From positions 44,319-108,318 of the forward strand of contig CAVWLJ010000021.1 in the NCBI GenBank assembly GCA_963755755.1: a stretch of 64,000 bases of DNA, written 5' to 3'. Positions 47,393 through 57,045 of this stretch are shown piece after piece. The translations under genes and the position numbers were made by a program. The notes under the pieces were generated by a model. It did not search any database, had not been told where the DNA came from, and saw only the letters and a program-made list of their open reading frames with translations. Every line of letters starts with the position of its first letter. Position 1 is the first letter of the stretch. Source of the DNA: DATKNA01 sp963755755 (GTDB lineage: Bacteria > Actinomycetota > Actinomycetes > Actinomycetales > Kineosporiaceae).

Positions 47393-47767
47393 TCAGCCGG
47401 ACGTCGTGGAGCTGCTCGTGCTCCCGCCGGGGAGCGGGATGCCGCACTTGCGCAAGGCGTTCGCGGTCGCGGGGTCCCGCGCGAGACGCAGCAGCTCGAC
47501 CGCTGTGCCGGCGGCGTCCGTGCTCGTCGGCGTCGGGAGTCCGGCGTTCTTGAGGCAGGTCGCGATGGCCGCGAGGCGCGAGGTGTCGACGCTCGGCGTT
47601 GCGGGCGTGCCGGTCACCGAGACCGACGCAGACGCGGACGCCGAGACCGAGGGCGTCACCGACGTCGACGTCATGCCACCGGACGACGTGCCCGAGCAGG
47701 CGGCCACCGCCGGCAGGACGAGCGCGGCGGTCGCCACGACGGGCACGAGAGCTCGGATCGGGGCCAC
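47393..47767 (-). CDS. Small lipoprotein of unknown function
   Basis: 124 residues. GTG at 47767 is set by GAGGAGGAACC upstream. Signal VVATAALVLPAVAACSG with the lipobox VAAC. A low-complexity Ser/Thr/Val linker (about 30 residues) leads to a compact domain RLAAIATCLKNAGLPTPT with a Cys, and ANALRKCGIPLPG with another Cys, likely a disulfide pair. I have seen short secreted actinomycete proteins of this kind, but no function is known. Confidence 0.65.
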   Translation of the reverse strand: MAPIRALVPVVATAALVLPAVAACSGTSSGGMTSTSVTPSVSASASASVSVTGTPATPSVDTSRLAAIATCLKNAGLPTPTSTDAAGTAVELLRLARDPATANALRKCGIPLPGGSTSSSTTSG

Positions 47768-47836
47768 GGTTCCTCCTCGGCTGGGCACGGTCGCCCGCGG
47801 GATACCCAGCTATCCGGCTCCTATGAGCCGCACGAG

Positions 47837-48985
47837 CTACAGACCGAGAGAGCGGCCCACGATCTCCTTCATGATCTCGGTCGTGCCGCCGTAGATCCGG
47901 GTCACGCGCGCGTCCGCGTAGGCGCGCGCCACCGGGTACTCGCTCATGTAGCCGTAGCCGCCGTGCAGCTGGACGGCGGCGTCCAGGACCCGGCCCTGGA
48001 GCTCGGTGCACCACCACTTGGCCTCGGCGGCATCCTCGGCGCTGAGCTCGCCGGCGTCCAGCGCGCGGACGCATGCGTCGAGGTACTGCTCCCCGATGTC
48101 GATCTCGGTCTTCATCTCGGCCAACCGGAAGCGGGACGCCTGGAACGACCCGATCGGCTGCCCGAACGCCGTCCGCTCCTTGACGTAGTCGAGGCTCCAC
48201 TCGAAGGCGGCCCGGGCGGCCGCCGCGGCGCCGACGGCGATGGAGAGCCGCTCCTGGGGAAGGTTCGTCACCAGGTACGTGAACCCCTGCCCCTCCTCGC
48301 CGAGCCGGTTCGCGACGGGGACGCGGACGCCGGAGAAGAAGAGCTCCGCGGTGTCCTGGGCGTGCTGGCCGATCTTCTCCAGGTTCCGCCCGCGGTCGAA
48401 GCCGGGCATGCCGCGCTCGAGCACGACCAGGCTGATGCCCTTGTGCCGCAGCGCCGGGTCCGTCTTCACCGCGGTCACGACGAGGTCGGCGTTGATGCCG
48501 TTCGTGATGAACGTCTTGGAGCCGTCGACGAGATAGACGTCCCCGTCGCGGGCGGCCGTCGTCCGCATCGAGGCGAGATCGGAGCCGATGCCGGGCTCGG
48601 TCATGGCGATCGCCGTGATGAGCTCGCCGGAGGCGATGCCCGGGAGCCAGCGGGCCTTCTGATCGGCGTCCGCCAGGTGCAGGAAGTAGGGCAGGACGAT
48701 GTCGTTGTGGAGGCCCACGCCGAGGCCGAAGGCCGTGACGCCGAGGCGCGCCGTCTCCTCGGCGATGACCACGTTGAAGCGGAAGTCGTCGACGCCGCCG
48801 CCGCCGTACTCCTCCGGCACCGCCATCCCGAGGAAGCCGTTGGAGCCCGCGGCGAGGAAGACCTCGCGGGGGACGATCCCGTCCCGCTCCCACTGGGCGT
48901 AGTGCGGCGCGACCTCCTTCTCCAGGAACCGCCGGAAGCTCTCCCGGAACGCGTCGTGCTCGTCCTCGAACAGGTGGCGTCGCAT
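47837..48985 (-). CDS. Acyl-CoA dehydrogenase
   Basis: An intact 382-residue flavoenzyme: FEDEHDAFRESFRRFLEKEV, GFLGMAVPEEYGGGGVDDFR, AIAMTEPGIGSDLASMRTTA, SKTFITNGINADLVVTAVKT, TAFGQPIGSFQASRFRLAEM, QLHGGYGYMSEYPVARAYAD, and RVTRIYGGTTEIMKEIVGRS. The IYGGTTEI block contains the catalytic Glu position of the long/medium-chain type. It oxidises an acyl-CoA to the 2-enoyl-CoA. Divergent from a CoA-transferase/racemase gene; together with the SDR at 50423 this suggests a branched-chain or side-chain acyl-CoA pathway. Confidence 0.9.
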   Translation of the reverse strand: MRRHLFEDEHDAFRESFRRFLEKEVAPHYAQWERDGIVPREVFLAAGSNGFLGMAVPEEYGGGGVDDFRFNVVIAEETARLGVTAFGLGVGLHNDIVLPYFLHLADADQKARWLPGIASGELITAIAMTEPGIGSDLASMRTTAARDGDVYLVDGSKTFITNGINADLVVTAVKTDPALRHKGISLVVLERGMPGFDRGRNLEKIGQHAQDTAELFFSGVRVPVANRLGEEGQGFTYLVTNLPQERLSIAVGAAAAARAAFEWSLDYVKERTAFGQPIGSFQASRFRLAEMKTEIDIGEQYLDACVRALDAGELSAEDAAEAKWWCTELQGRVLDAAVQLHGGYGYMSEYPVARAYADARVTRIYGGTTEIMKEIVGRSLGL

Positions 48986-49195
48986 CGCGTCCCCCTTGTG
49001 ACCAGTAGCGAGGCCTCGCGCCGGCGGACGCCTCCGGTCAGGAGGACGACGACGGCGTCGTGGTTGGGCTCGTGACCCGGCACCAGTCTGCCGCTCCCGC
49101 TGCGGCCGCGTCTCGTCGGAGCGTTTCGAGCGCACGGACGCACCGCAGGTCTTGTCGGCGTCGCGGACCGGATGATAGGACAACCCACGCAAGCC

Positions 49196-49240
49196 GGACG
49201 GACACGGCCGGCGCGTACGGGGGCGCCGGCCGTGCCGTCC
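49196..49240. promoter_or_regulatory. 18-bp bulged hairpin in the leader of the CoA-transferase gene
   Basis: GGACGG-A-CACGGCCGGCGC at 49196-49214 pairs with GCGCCGGCCGTG-CCGTCC at 49223-49240, leaving one bulged A and an 8-base loop. It lies in the divergent 284-bp region, 29 bp before the ATG at 49270, where a terminator is not expected. The rest of 48986-49269 shows no gene. Confidence 0.45.
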
Positions 49241-49269
49241 TGTCGGGGGCCGCTGCCAGACTGCCGGGC

Positions 49270-50412
49270 ATGACGACGTCCGGACCGCTGCGCGGCATCC
49301 GTGTGATCGAGTTGGCGGGGCTGGGCCCGGTGCCGCACGCCGGCATGGTGCTGGCCGACCTCGGCGCCGACGTCCTTCGCGTGGACCGTCCGGGCGCGCA
49401 CGGGGGCGCACCTCCGGGGCCCGTCGACCGCGGCCGGACGTCGGTGGCGCTCGACCTGTCCCTCGCCGACGGTCTCGATGCGGCGTTGCGCCTCGTCGAC
49501 GCCGCCGACGTCCTCCTCGAGGGCTACCGGCCGGGCGTGATGGAGCGGCTCGGCCTCGGCCCCGACGTCTGCCTGGCCCGGAACCCCCGGCTGGTCTACG
49601 GGCGGATGACGGGCTGGGGGCAGGACGGCCCGCTCGCCCCGCGCGCCGGCCACGACATCGACTACCTCGCCCTGACGGGCGCGCTCGCGGCGATCGGCCC
49701 GCGCGACGGCGACCCGCTGCCGCCGTTGAACCTCGTCGGCGACTACGGCGGCGGGAGCATGCTGCTGCTCGTCGGCGTCCTGGCCGGGCTCGTCGAGCGC
49801 TCGGTGAGCGGGCAGGGCCAGGTGGTGGACGCCGCCATGGTCGACGGCGTGAGCTCGCTGCTCGCGCTGACCTACGGCCTGTACGGCGCAGGCCTCTGGG
49901 AGCTGCGGCGCGGGATGAACCTGCTCGACGGCGGCTCGCCGTACTACACCACCTACATGTGCGCCGACGGCCGGCACGTCGCCGTCGGCGCCATCGAGGA
50001 ACGCTTCTGGCACGAACTGCTGCGGGTGCTGGAGCTCGACCCCGCCGAGCTGCCGCGGCGCAATGATCCGGACCGGTGGGACGAGCTACGCATGGCGCTC
50101 GAGGAGGTCTTCGCCGAGCGGACCCGGGACGAGTGGACCGCGATCTTCGAGGGCACCGACGCGTGCGTCACCCCGGTGCTCACGCTCGCCGAGACGGCCG
50201 CACACCCCCAGGTCGGCGGCCGGGGCGCGGTGACGACGACGAGCGGATCGCCCGCTCCCGGCGTCGCGCCCCGGTTCTCCCGGACGCCGGGAGCCGTCGG
50301 CCGGCCGCCGCGCCCGGTCGGCGCCGACACCCGGACTGCGCTGGTCGCCTGGGGTCTGCCGGCCGCGGACGTCGAGGCGCTGCTGGCCTCGGGCGCCGCC
50401 GCTCAGGCCTGA
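49270..50412 (+). CDS. CaiB/BaiF CoA-transferase, alpha-methylacyl-CoA racemase type
   Basis: 380 residues: LRGIRVIELAGLGPVPHAGM, VLADLGADVLRVDRPG, RGRTSVALDLSLADG, VLLEGYRPGVMERLGLGPDV, YGRMTGWGQDGPLAPRAGHD with the His-Asp region, IDYLALTGALAAIG, then DGGSPYYTTYMCADGRHVAV and TDACVTPVLTLAE. HD within RAGHDIDY and the absence of some CoA-transferase insertions fit the AMACR branch, which epimerises 2-methylacyl-CoA for beta-oxidation. Ends 10 bp from the convergent SDR gene. Confidence 0.87.
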   Translation: MTTSGPLRGIRVIELAGLGPVPHAGMVLADLGADVLRVDRPGAHGGAPPGPVDRGRTSVALDLSLADGLDAALRLVDAADVLLEGYRPGVMERLGLGPDVCLARNPRLVYGRMTGWGQDGPLAPRAGHDIDYLALTGALAAIGPRDGDPLPPLNLVGDYGGGSMLLLVGVLAGLVERSVSGQGQVVDAAMVDGVSSLLALTYGLYGAGLWELRRGMNLLDGGSPYYTTYMCADGRHVAVGAIEERFWHELLRVLELDPAELPRRNDPDRWDELRMALEEVFAERTRDEWTAIFEGTDACVTPVLTLAETAAHPQVGGRGAVTTTSGSPAPGVAPRFSRTPGAVGRPPRPVGADTRTALVAWGLPAADVEALLASGAAAQA

Positions 50413-50422
50413 GCCCGAGGCC

Positions 50423-51184
50423 TCAGCGCGGCGCCATCCGGATGGCGCCGTCCAGCCGGATCGTCTCCCCGTTGAGCATGGGGTTGGCGACGATGTGCTC
50501 GACGAGCTGGGCGAACTCCTCCGGCCTGCCGAGCCGGGCGGGGTGGGGCACCTGGTGCCCGAGCGAGTCCCGGGCCTCCTGCGGCAGCCCCGCGAGCATC
50601 GGCGTGTCGAACAGCCCGGGCGCGATCGACACCACCCGGATCCAGCTCGACGCGAGCTCGCGCGCGATCGGCAGGGTCATCCCCGCGACCCCCGCCTTCG
50701 ACGCCGAGTACGCCGCCTGCCCGATCTGCCCGTCGAAGGCCGCGACGGACGCGGTGCAGACGATGACCCCGCGCTCCTCGCCGCTCGGCTCGGTGCGGGC
50801 CATCCGCTCCGCCGCGAGCCTGATCACGTTGAACGTGCCGACGAGGTTGACCCGGACGACGCGCTCGAACGCGGTCAGCGGCAGCACGCCGTCCCGGCCC
50901 AGCACCTTGCCCGGCGTCCCGATGCCCGCGCAGCTGACGACGACCCGGAGCGGGCCGAGCCGGTCGGCGGCGTCCAGCGCCGCGGTGACGGCGGCCTCGT
51001 CGGTGACGTCGGCCGGCGCGAAGACCACTCCCCCAGCGAGCTCCTCCGCCGCGCGCTCCCCGTCGCTGTTCGGCAGGTCCACGATGACGACGCGGGCGCC
51101 GCCGGCGGCGAGCCGCCGCGCCGCCGCCAGACCGAGGCCGGACGCCCCGCCCGTGACGAGTGCCGCCGCGCCCTCGAGCTCCAT
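50423..51184 (-). CDS. Short-chain dehydrogenase, 3-hydroxyacyl-CoA dehydrogenase type II-like
   Basis: An intact 253-residue SDR. Cofactor motif VTGGASGLGLAAARRLAAGG, DLPNSDGERAAEEL (Asp after beta-2, so NAD), SCAGIGTPGKVL, catalytic Ser in IVCTASVAAFDGQIGQ, Tyr-Lys in AAYSASKAGVAGMTLPIARE, and APGLFDTPMLAGLPQ. The insert RDGVLPLTAFERVVRVNLVG and the GLFDTPM end match HSD17B10-like enzymes that oxidise 3-hydroxyacyl-CoA. Fits the neighbouring acyl-CoA dehydrogenase. Confidence 0.88.
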   Translation of the reverse strand: MELEGAAALVTGGASGLGLAAARRLAAGGARVVIVDLPNSDGERAAEELAGGVVFAPADVTDEAAVTAALDAADRLGPLRVVVSCAGIGTPGKVLGRDGVLPLTAFERVVRVNLVGTFNVIRLAAERMARTEPSGEERGVIVCTASVAAFDGQIGQAAYSASKAGVAGMTLPIARELASSWIRVVSIAPGLFDTPMLAGLPQEARDSLGHQVPHPARLGRPEEFAQLVEHIVANPMLNGETIRLDGAIRMAPR

Positions 51185-51248
51185 GTCGTTGCCCTCTCCT
51201 CGTGCCGCTCCGGACGCCGGTCAGTCTGCCCCAGCTCTCAGCGGGCTC

Positions 51249-52440
51249 TCACCCGGTGTGGTCGGGCACCGGGGCGTCGGCGAGCGGGCCGGCCTCGTCC
51301 TTGGCGGCACCGGCGTCCTCGGCGGGTGTCTGCGTGGTCGGATCGTGCGGCGGCGGAGCCCTCCTCCGGTTCGGGCGGCTGCTCGCGCAGGTACTGCGCG
51401 ATGACGTGGCCGACGGCGACGAGCGGGACCGCGAACAGCGCGCCGATGATGCCGGCGATGAGCACGCCGGCGCCGATCCCGAGGATGACCGCGAGCGGGT
51501 GCACCTCGACCGCGCGCCCGAGCAGGAACGGCTGCAGCACGTGCGCCTCGAGCTGCTGCACGGCGATGACGATGCCCAGCATGATCACCGCGGTGATGAA
51601 GCCCTTGCTCACGAGGGCGACCAGCACCGCCACGACACCCGTCACCAGGGCACCGACGATCGGCACGAACGCGCCGAGGAACACCAGCACGGCGATCGGC
51701 ACCGCCAGCGGCAGGCCGAGGATCGCCGCGCCGAGGCCGATGCCGATGGCGTCGACGGCGGCGACGATCACCGTGGCCCGCACGTACGCGGTCAGCGTGG
51801 CCCAGGCGCGGACGCCCGCCCCCTCGACCCGCGGCCGGGCGCCCCGCGGGAAGAGCCCGACGACGAACGCCCAGATGGTCCTTCCTCCGGAGAGGAAGAA
51901 GAAGGTGCTGAACAGGGCGATGAACAGCCCGCTGCCGACGTCCGCCGCGGTGGAGGCCACCCCGAGCGCGCCGCTGACCAGCCGGCTGCTGTTCGAGCCC
52001 ATGCTCTTCTGCGCCTGGTCGATCCAGGTGTTGATCTGGTCGCCCGTCACGTGCAGCGGTCCGGAGGCGAGCCAGTTCCGGACGTCCTGGATGCCCTGCC
52101 CCGACTGCCGCTGCAGGTCCGGGAACCCGGTGGCGACCTGCTGGCCGACCAGCCCGATGAGCCCGATGAGCACCAGCAGCACGATCAGGATCGTGGCGAC
52201 CGCCGCGAGCGCGGGGCTGAGCCCGAGCCGACGGACGCCGAGGTCGGCGAGCGGCTTGATCAGCGCGACGACCAGCAGCGCCACGAGCACCGGGACGACG
52301 AGCACCTTGAACTGCGCCAGCAGGAGCAGGAGCAGGTAGATCCCGCCGGCGACGAGGACGACCCGCCAGGTCCACGCGGCCGAGGCGCGCAGACCGAGGG
52401 GTACGAGGTCGCCGTCGGGTCGGCGTGCCGGCTCCGTCAT
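51249..52440 (-). CDS. AI-2E/UPF0118 family membrane protein, frameshift in the tail
   Basis: About 395 residues. Paired N-terminal helices (RVVLVAGGIYLLLLLLAQFK, VPVLVALLVVALIKPLADLG), a soluble segment (GQQVATGFPDLQRQSGQGIQ), then helices with LGAFVPIVGALVTGVVAVLV and HPLAVILGIGAGVLIAGIIG, the P-x-V-G motif of the family. Members export small molecules or act as Na/H antiporters. After EQPPEPEE an indel near 51345 moves the acidic tail (PAEDAGAAKDEAGPLADAPV) to another frame ending at 51249. Confidence 0.83.
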
Positions 52441-52603
52441 CCGCGCAGTCCTTCCGGTCGGCGGTCTGGCCCGCCCGATCATTCCACCCCGGAAATCCGT
52501 CGCCCGCACCGCGGCCGGACGGCCGTTCGGGTGAACGGACTCGAACTGGTGTTCGAGGAGGGGTACCGTCTCGGGAAGGGTCGAGGGCGTTCCCGCCGGC
52601 CGC

Positions 52604-52630
52604 TCCTGATCGATGCAGATCGATGCAGGA
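52604..52630. promoter_or_regulatory. Repeat-rich operator-like site upstream of an 80-residue gene
   Basis: TCCTG at the left and CAGGA at the right enclose two direct copies of GATCGATGCA at 10-bp spacing, one helical turn apart. It lies in the divergent AI-2E/small-gene region, about 65 bp before the ATG at 52693. Confidence 0.4.
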
Positions 52631-52692
52631 GCCGGCGGAGGCGTCGTCCGCACGTCCGTACGGAGCGCCGCTCCCCGTCCCCGGAGGCACCT

Positions 52693-52935
52693 ATGGCCCA
52701 GGTCCCCCGCATCCGTCGCGTCGAGCCGATCGGCCCGATCACGCAGCCCTACGAGGGCATCCGCGTCGCCGTCCGACTCGTCTGGCACGACGGCGCGACC
52801 ACGAACGTCGACGCGCTCGCCGTCGGCTGGACGACGAACGAGGTCGAGATCGAGTGGACCACGCCGTGGAACGACACCCGCCGCGACTGGATCCGCGCCG
52901 ACCAGGTCAGTCGCCACTGGTCGGACGTGGGCTGA
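52693..52935 (+). CDS. Conserved-looking hypothetical protein, 80 residues
   Basis: MAQVPRIRRVEPIGPITQPY, then IRVAVRLVWHDGATTNVDAL, AVGWTTNEVEIEWTTPWNDT and WIRADQVSRHW. Predicted all-beta, Trp-rich, soluble. The start is fixed by GGAGG six bases before the ATG. Codon bias is typical of the host. I do not recognise the family. It stands alone between AI-2E (divergent) and another small gene. Confidence 0.65.
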   Translation: MAQVPRIRRVEPIGPITQPYEGIRVAVRLVWHDGATTNVDALAVGWTTNEVEIEWTTPWNDTRRDWIRADQVSRHWSDVG

Positions 52936-53121
52936 GGCCGGGGATCTTCCTCGATCGAGCACAACCCGCGTGCGGCGGACCGGTCCGCGCCGTCCGCGCG
53001 AGATGCCGGTCGAGCGTTCGGGCCATCCGCTCCGGACGCCGGGAGCGCCGCGCGGCGCCGCTGTTAGGACTGGTCGAGCACACGGTGCAGACAGTGACGA
53101 GCCGCGACGAGGAGGACCGCC

Positions 53122-53355
53122 ATGACGGTCGACCTGACCTTGGGTGCCAACGCTCCGCACACGCGGCGCACGAACAGGCACCGCGCGGAGCACGCATCGT
53201 GGTGCGTGCAGCACGGGCCGACCGGGTGCGAGGGCCAGGTCTTCCAGCTGCCCGGCACGAAGCTGCTGCTCTGGCTCACCGCCCCGAGCGCGGGCGACCC
53301 GCGGCTGGTCGTCGAGGGCCCGGACGGCGTCGTCCAGCTGCCCGTCGACGCCTGA
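53122..53355 (+). CDS. Hypothetical protein, 77 residues
   Basis: MTVDLTLGANAPHTRRTNRH followed by ASWCVQHGPTGCEGQVFQLP and LLLWLTAPSAGDPRLVVEGP, ending DGVVQLPVDA. Two Cys and two His in H-x-W-C-x2-H-G-x3-C could bind metal or form a disulfide. A strong GAGGAGG site lies before the ATG. No family recognised. Ends 12 bp before the convergent reductase gene. Confidence 0.6.
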   Translation: MTVDLTLGANAPHTRRTNRHRAEHASWCVQHGPTGCEGQVFQLPGTKLLLWLTAPSAGDPRLVVEGPDGVVQLPVDA

Positions 53356-53367
53356 CCCGAGCCGCGC

Positions 53368-54178
53368 TCAGGCGCTGGGACCGAACCTCTCCACCCGGAC
53401 GGCGGTGGGCTCCATGCCGGTCTCGACCAGCAGATGCGACGCGGTCTCGGCGAAGCCGGCGGAGCCGCACACGTAGGCGGTCGCACCCTGCGGCGCGAAC
53501 TCCGCGACGATCGGCGCGAGCGACCCGGCGTCCAGGCGACCCGGCGGCCGGGTGGCCCCGGGCGGCGCCACCCGGGTGTGGACGACGGTGGTCTCGGGGC
53601 CGTACTCGCCCTTGTAGTAGAGGTCCTCGGGCGTCCGCACGGATACGACGAGCGCGAGCGGCACCCGGCTCCCCTGACCGTGCCAGAGCCGGAGCATCGC
53701 CATCAGCGGCACCACCCCCGAGCCGCCGCCGACGAGCAGCACCGGGCTGTCGCCCCGCCAGACGAACCAGCCGCCGAACGGCCCGCGGACCTCGAGCCGG
53801 TCGCCCACGGCCACGTCGTCGTGCAGGTAGGGCGACAGCGCCCCGCCGTCGAGCCGCTCGATGGTCAGCTCGATGTGCGTGCCCCGGCCGGGGCCGCCCG
53901 GCCCCGGCTCCGGGGCGGAGGCCACGCTGTACGAGCGCGAGGCCTGGGTGCCGTCTTCCGCGGTCACGCGGACGACGTAGTGCTGGCCCGCGACCTGCGG
54001 GTAGCCGTCCGGCAGCCACAGCCGGAGCGTGCGGGCGCGCGGCGTCTCGTCCCGGAGCTCGACGACCTCGCCGAGCTGCCACTCCCGGCGCGCGCCGCCG
54101 GGCGGCACCCGGCGGGTGACGGGTCCGAGCGTGGGCAGGGGCGGCAGCTCCCCCAGCGACGGGAGGGGCGGCAGCCCC

Positions 54179-54186
<8 letters not shown>
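53368..54186 (-). CDS. FAD/NAD-binding ferredoxin-reductase-type protein, partner of the YuiH-like enzyme
   Basis: 272 residues. FAD-binding barrel with SRSYSVASAPEPG (RxYS motif), then GPFGGWFVWRGDSPVLLVGG and GSGVVPLMAMLRLW as the NAD-side start, and the C-terminal ATAYVCGSAGFAETASHLLV with VCGS. This is the electron-transfer half of a two-gene molybdoenzyme system; no [2Fe-2S] domain is fused. GTG start overlaps the end of the molybdoprotein gene by 8 bp, a clear translational link. Confidence 0.85.
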
Positions 54187-54787
<601 letters not shown>

Positions 54788-54862
54788 GGGATCCTCCTGG
54801 CGGACGACGTGCAGGGTTCAGTCAAGCAGTCCCGCCGAGCCGCCGCGCGTTGCACTCAGGTG

Positions 54863-54938
54863 CGAAGATCATGCAGGCGATCCGGTACTCCCAGGGCGAG
54901 CGAGCGGGCCGGGAGCCTCCGACAACGCCTGCATGATC
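54863..54938 (-). terminator. 15-bp perfect long-arm inverted repeat after prsW
   Basis: AAGATCATGCAGGCG at 54863-54877 pairs with CGCCTGCATGATCTT at 54924-54938; inside, CTCCC and GGGAG can pair again. It starts 14 bp after the PrsW stop. It shares GATCATGCA with the elements at 21299, 21317 and 40091. Confidence 0.55.
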
Positions 54939-54952
54939 TTGGGTGTTCCGGG

Positions 54953-56146
54953 CTAGCCGCCCTGTTCCGCCGGAGCTGGCGTCGACCACGCCGGCAGGAA
55001 GGCCGCGCGCCGGTCGGAGAGCGCGGCGAGCAGCGCGAGCTCCTGCGTCGGCGCGTCGTCCGCGGCGGTCCCTCGTTCCATCCGCTCGCGCAGGAAGGCG
55101 AGCTCGCTGCCGAAGTCCTGGAAGTCGGACATCGCCGTCCGGGCGGGCGCGCCGCCGGTGCGGTCCGCCCACGCACGCGCCTCGCGCCGGGTCGACAGCG
55201 ACGCGAGCATGGCGACCTCGCTGCGGGTCAGCCACCCGGTGCGCGCGTAGACGTCGAGGTGCCGGGCGATCAGGGCGCCCTCACGCCGCCGCGCGGCCAC
55301 GGCCACCCCGACGAAGACCGCGAAGATCGGCACCTGCACGACGAGGTACAGCCCCAGGAACCCCGACAGGCCCGAGAGCGCGGAGAGGTTCCACGCCGCG
55401 TGCAGCGCCACGGCCACCACGAATCCGGCGACCGGCGCCGCCACCCGCAGGAGCGGACGCCGGGTGCGCACGGCGATCCCGAGCCCGACACCGATCGCCC
55501 CGGTGAAGAGCGGATGCGCGAACGGCGACACGACGCACCGCACCACGAAGACCGTCGCGAGTTCGGCCCCGCCACCGTCCGCGAACCCGCGCCCCAGGTA
55601 GAGGACGTTCTCGACGAACGCGAAGCCCACGCCGGCGAGACCGGCGTAGACGAGTCCGTCGACGATCCCGTCGAACTCGCGGCGCCGCAGCAGGAGCACG
55701 AGCAGGACGGCGGCGCCCTTCAGCGCCTCCTCCGTCAGCGGCGCCACGACGAGCACCGTCGTGCTCGGGTCTCCCCCGGCGTCCCGGATGGCCTCGAGCG
55801 AGGCGGTGTTGACGGCGAGCGCCCCGAACGTGGCGACCCCCGCCCCCCACGCGAAGGCGAACGCGAGCAGGGACGCCGGCTCCGCCTCGTAGCGGTCGAG
55901 CCACAGGAACGCGGCGACGACGGGGACGACGGGGATCGCCGCGAGCACCGCGCCGGTGACGAGGCCGAGGACGCCGGTGACGCTGGTGATCTGGGCGACC
56001 GTGAGCAGCCCGCACCCGCCGGTGACGACGACGAGCGCCACCCAGACGAGGACGCCGCGCAGCTTGGGCCGACCCGGCACCGGCAGCGCACGCTCCGGCG
56101 GCAGACCCTCGGGCACCACCGGCCGGTAGGGCTGGAACTGGCTCAC
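54953..56146 (-). CDS. PrsW family intramembrane metalloprotease
   Basis: An intact 397-residue protein with eight or nine helices. PrsW motifs: LTEEALKGAAVLLVLLL (EExxK), VGFAFVENVLYLG (E-N), SPFAHPLFTGAIGVGLG (His), and ALHAAWNLSALSG (HxxWN). A cytoplasmic C-terminal region includes TRSEVAMLASLSTRREARAW. In Bacillus PrsW cuts the anti-sigma factor RsiW; no sigma/anti-sigma pair lies here, so its target is unknown. Confidence 0.87.
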   Translation of the reverse strand: MSQFQPYRPVVPEGLPPERALPVPGRPKLRGVLVWVALVVVTGGCGLLTVAQITSVTGVLGLVTGAVLAAIPVVPVVAAFLWLDRYEAEPASLLAFAFAWGAGVATFGALAVNTASLEAIRDAGGDPSTTVLVVAPLTEEALKGAAVLLVLLLRRREFDGIVDGLVYAGLAGVGFAFVENVLYLGRGFADGGGAELATVFVVRCVVSPFAHPLFTGAIGVGLGIAVRTRRPLLRVAAPVAGFVVAVALHAAWNLSALSGLSGFLGLYLVVQVPIFAVFVGVAVAARRREGALIARHLDVYARTGWLTRSEVAMLASLSTRREARAWADRTGGAPARTAMSDFQDFGSELAFLRERMERGTAADDAPTQELALLAALSDRRAAFLPAWSTPAPAEQGG

Positions 56147-56229
56147 GTCAGCGAAGGCTAGCGTCGCGCCCGGCGCCGTCGGCCGGATGCGCGGTGGTAC
56201 CGGCGCGTACAGTGACGGCCGTGACAGCC

Positions 56230-56850
56230 GTGAACACCGAGCGCTCCCAGGACCGCATCGTCTGGATCGACTGCGAGATGACCGGCCTCGACCTGCAGGC
56301 CGACGCCCTCGTCGAGGTGGCGGTCCTGGTCACGGACTCCGAGCTCACCGTGCTCGACGACGGCGTCGACGTGGTCATCAAGCCCCCGGCGGCCGCGCTC
56401 GAGCAGATGCGCGACGTCGTCCGGCAGATGCACACCACCTCGGGGCTGCTGGCCGAGCTCGACGCCGGTCTCCCCCTCGACGAGGCGCAGCAGGTCGTCC
56501 TGGACTACATCCGCAGCTTCGTGCCGGAGCCCCGCCGTGCCCCGCTGGCCGGCAACTCCGTGGCGACCGACCGCGGCTTCCTGGCCCGCGACATGCCCGA
56601 GCTCGAGAACCACCTGCACTACCGGATCATCGACGTCTCGTCGATCAAGGAGCTGGCGCGGCGCTGGTACCCGCGGGTGTACTTCGCCTCCCCGGAGAAG
56701 CGGGGCGGTCACCGGGCGCTCGCCGACATCAGGGAGAGCATCGAGGAGCTGCGCTACTACCGCGAGGCGCTCTTCGTGCCGCAGCCCGGTCCGGACACGG
56801 AGACCGCCCGAACCATCGCCGCGAAGTACATGCCCGTGACGGAGGGCTGA
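56230..56850 (+). CDS. orn: Oligoribonuclease
   Basis: 206 residues from GTG at 56230 (VNTERSQDR); a GTG nine bases earlier is equally possible. DEDDh exonuclease: RIVWIDCEMTGLDLQADALV with D and E, LLAELDAGLPLDEAQQVV, SVATDRGFLARDMPELENHL with D, YRIIDVSSIKELARRWYP, KRGGHRALADIRESIEELRY with H and D. It degrades 2-5-mer RNA and pGpG, the c-di-GMP breakdown product, and is usually essential in actinomycetes. tRNA-His follows 64 bp later on the same strand. Confidence 0.93.
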   Translation: MNTERSQDRIVWIDCEMTGLDLQADALVEVAVLVTDSELTVLDDGVDVVIKPPAAALEQMRDVVRQMHTTSGLLAELDAGLPLDEAQQVVLDYIRSFVPEPRRAPLAGNSVATDRGFLARDMPELENHLHYRIIDVSSIKELARRWYPRVYFASPEKRGGHRALADIRESIEELRYYREALFVPQPGPDTETARTIAAKYMPVTEG

Positions 56851-56914
56851 GCGGCCCAGGCCGCCGAGCGGTCGGGGTACACTCGACCGCGCAGCCGGGC
56901 CTCCCGGTCGCATG

Positions 56915-56990
56915 GTGGGTGTAGCTCAGCTGGTAGAGCACCTGGTTGTGGTCCAGGAAGTCGCGGGTTCGAGTCCCGTCACTCACCCCA
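56915..56990 (+). tRNA. tRNA-His (GTG)
   Basis: Acceptor GTGGGTG (56915) pairs with CACTCAC (56980-56986), T-loop GGTTCGAGTC, anticodon GTG within CTGGTTGTGGTCCAG, and CCA is encoded at 56988-56990. A G at 56914 can pair with the discriminator C at 56987, the extra -1 base that marks tRNA-His. Confidence 0.96.
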
Positions 56991-57045
56991 CAGGAGCACT
57001 TCCGGCGGACGCCGCCGGGCACCAGGCCCGCGCTGATCAGAGGCG

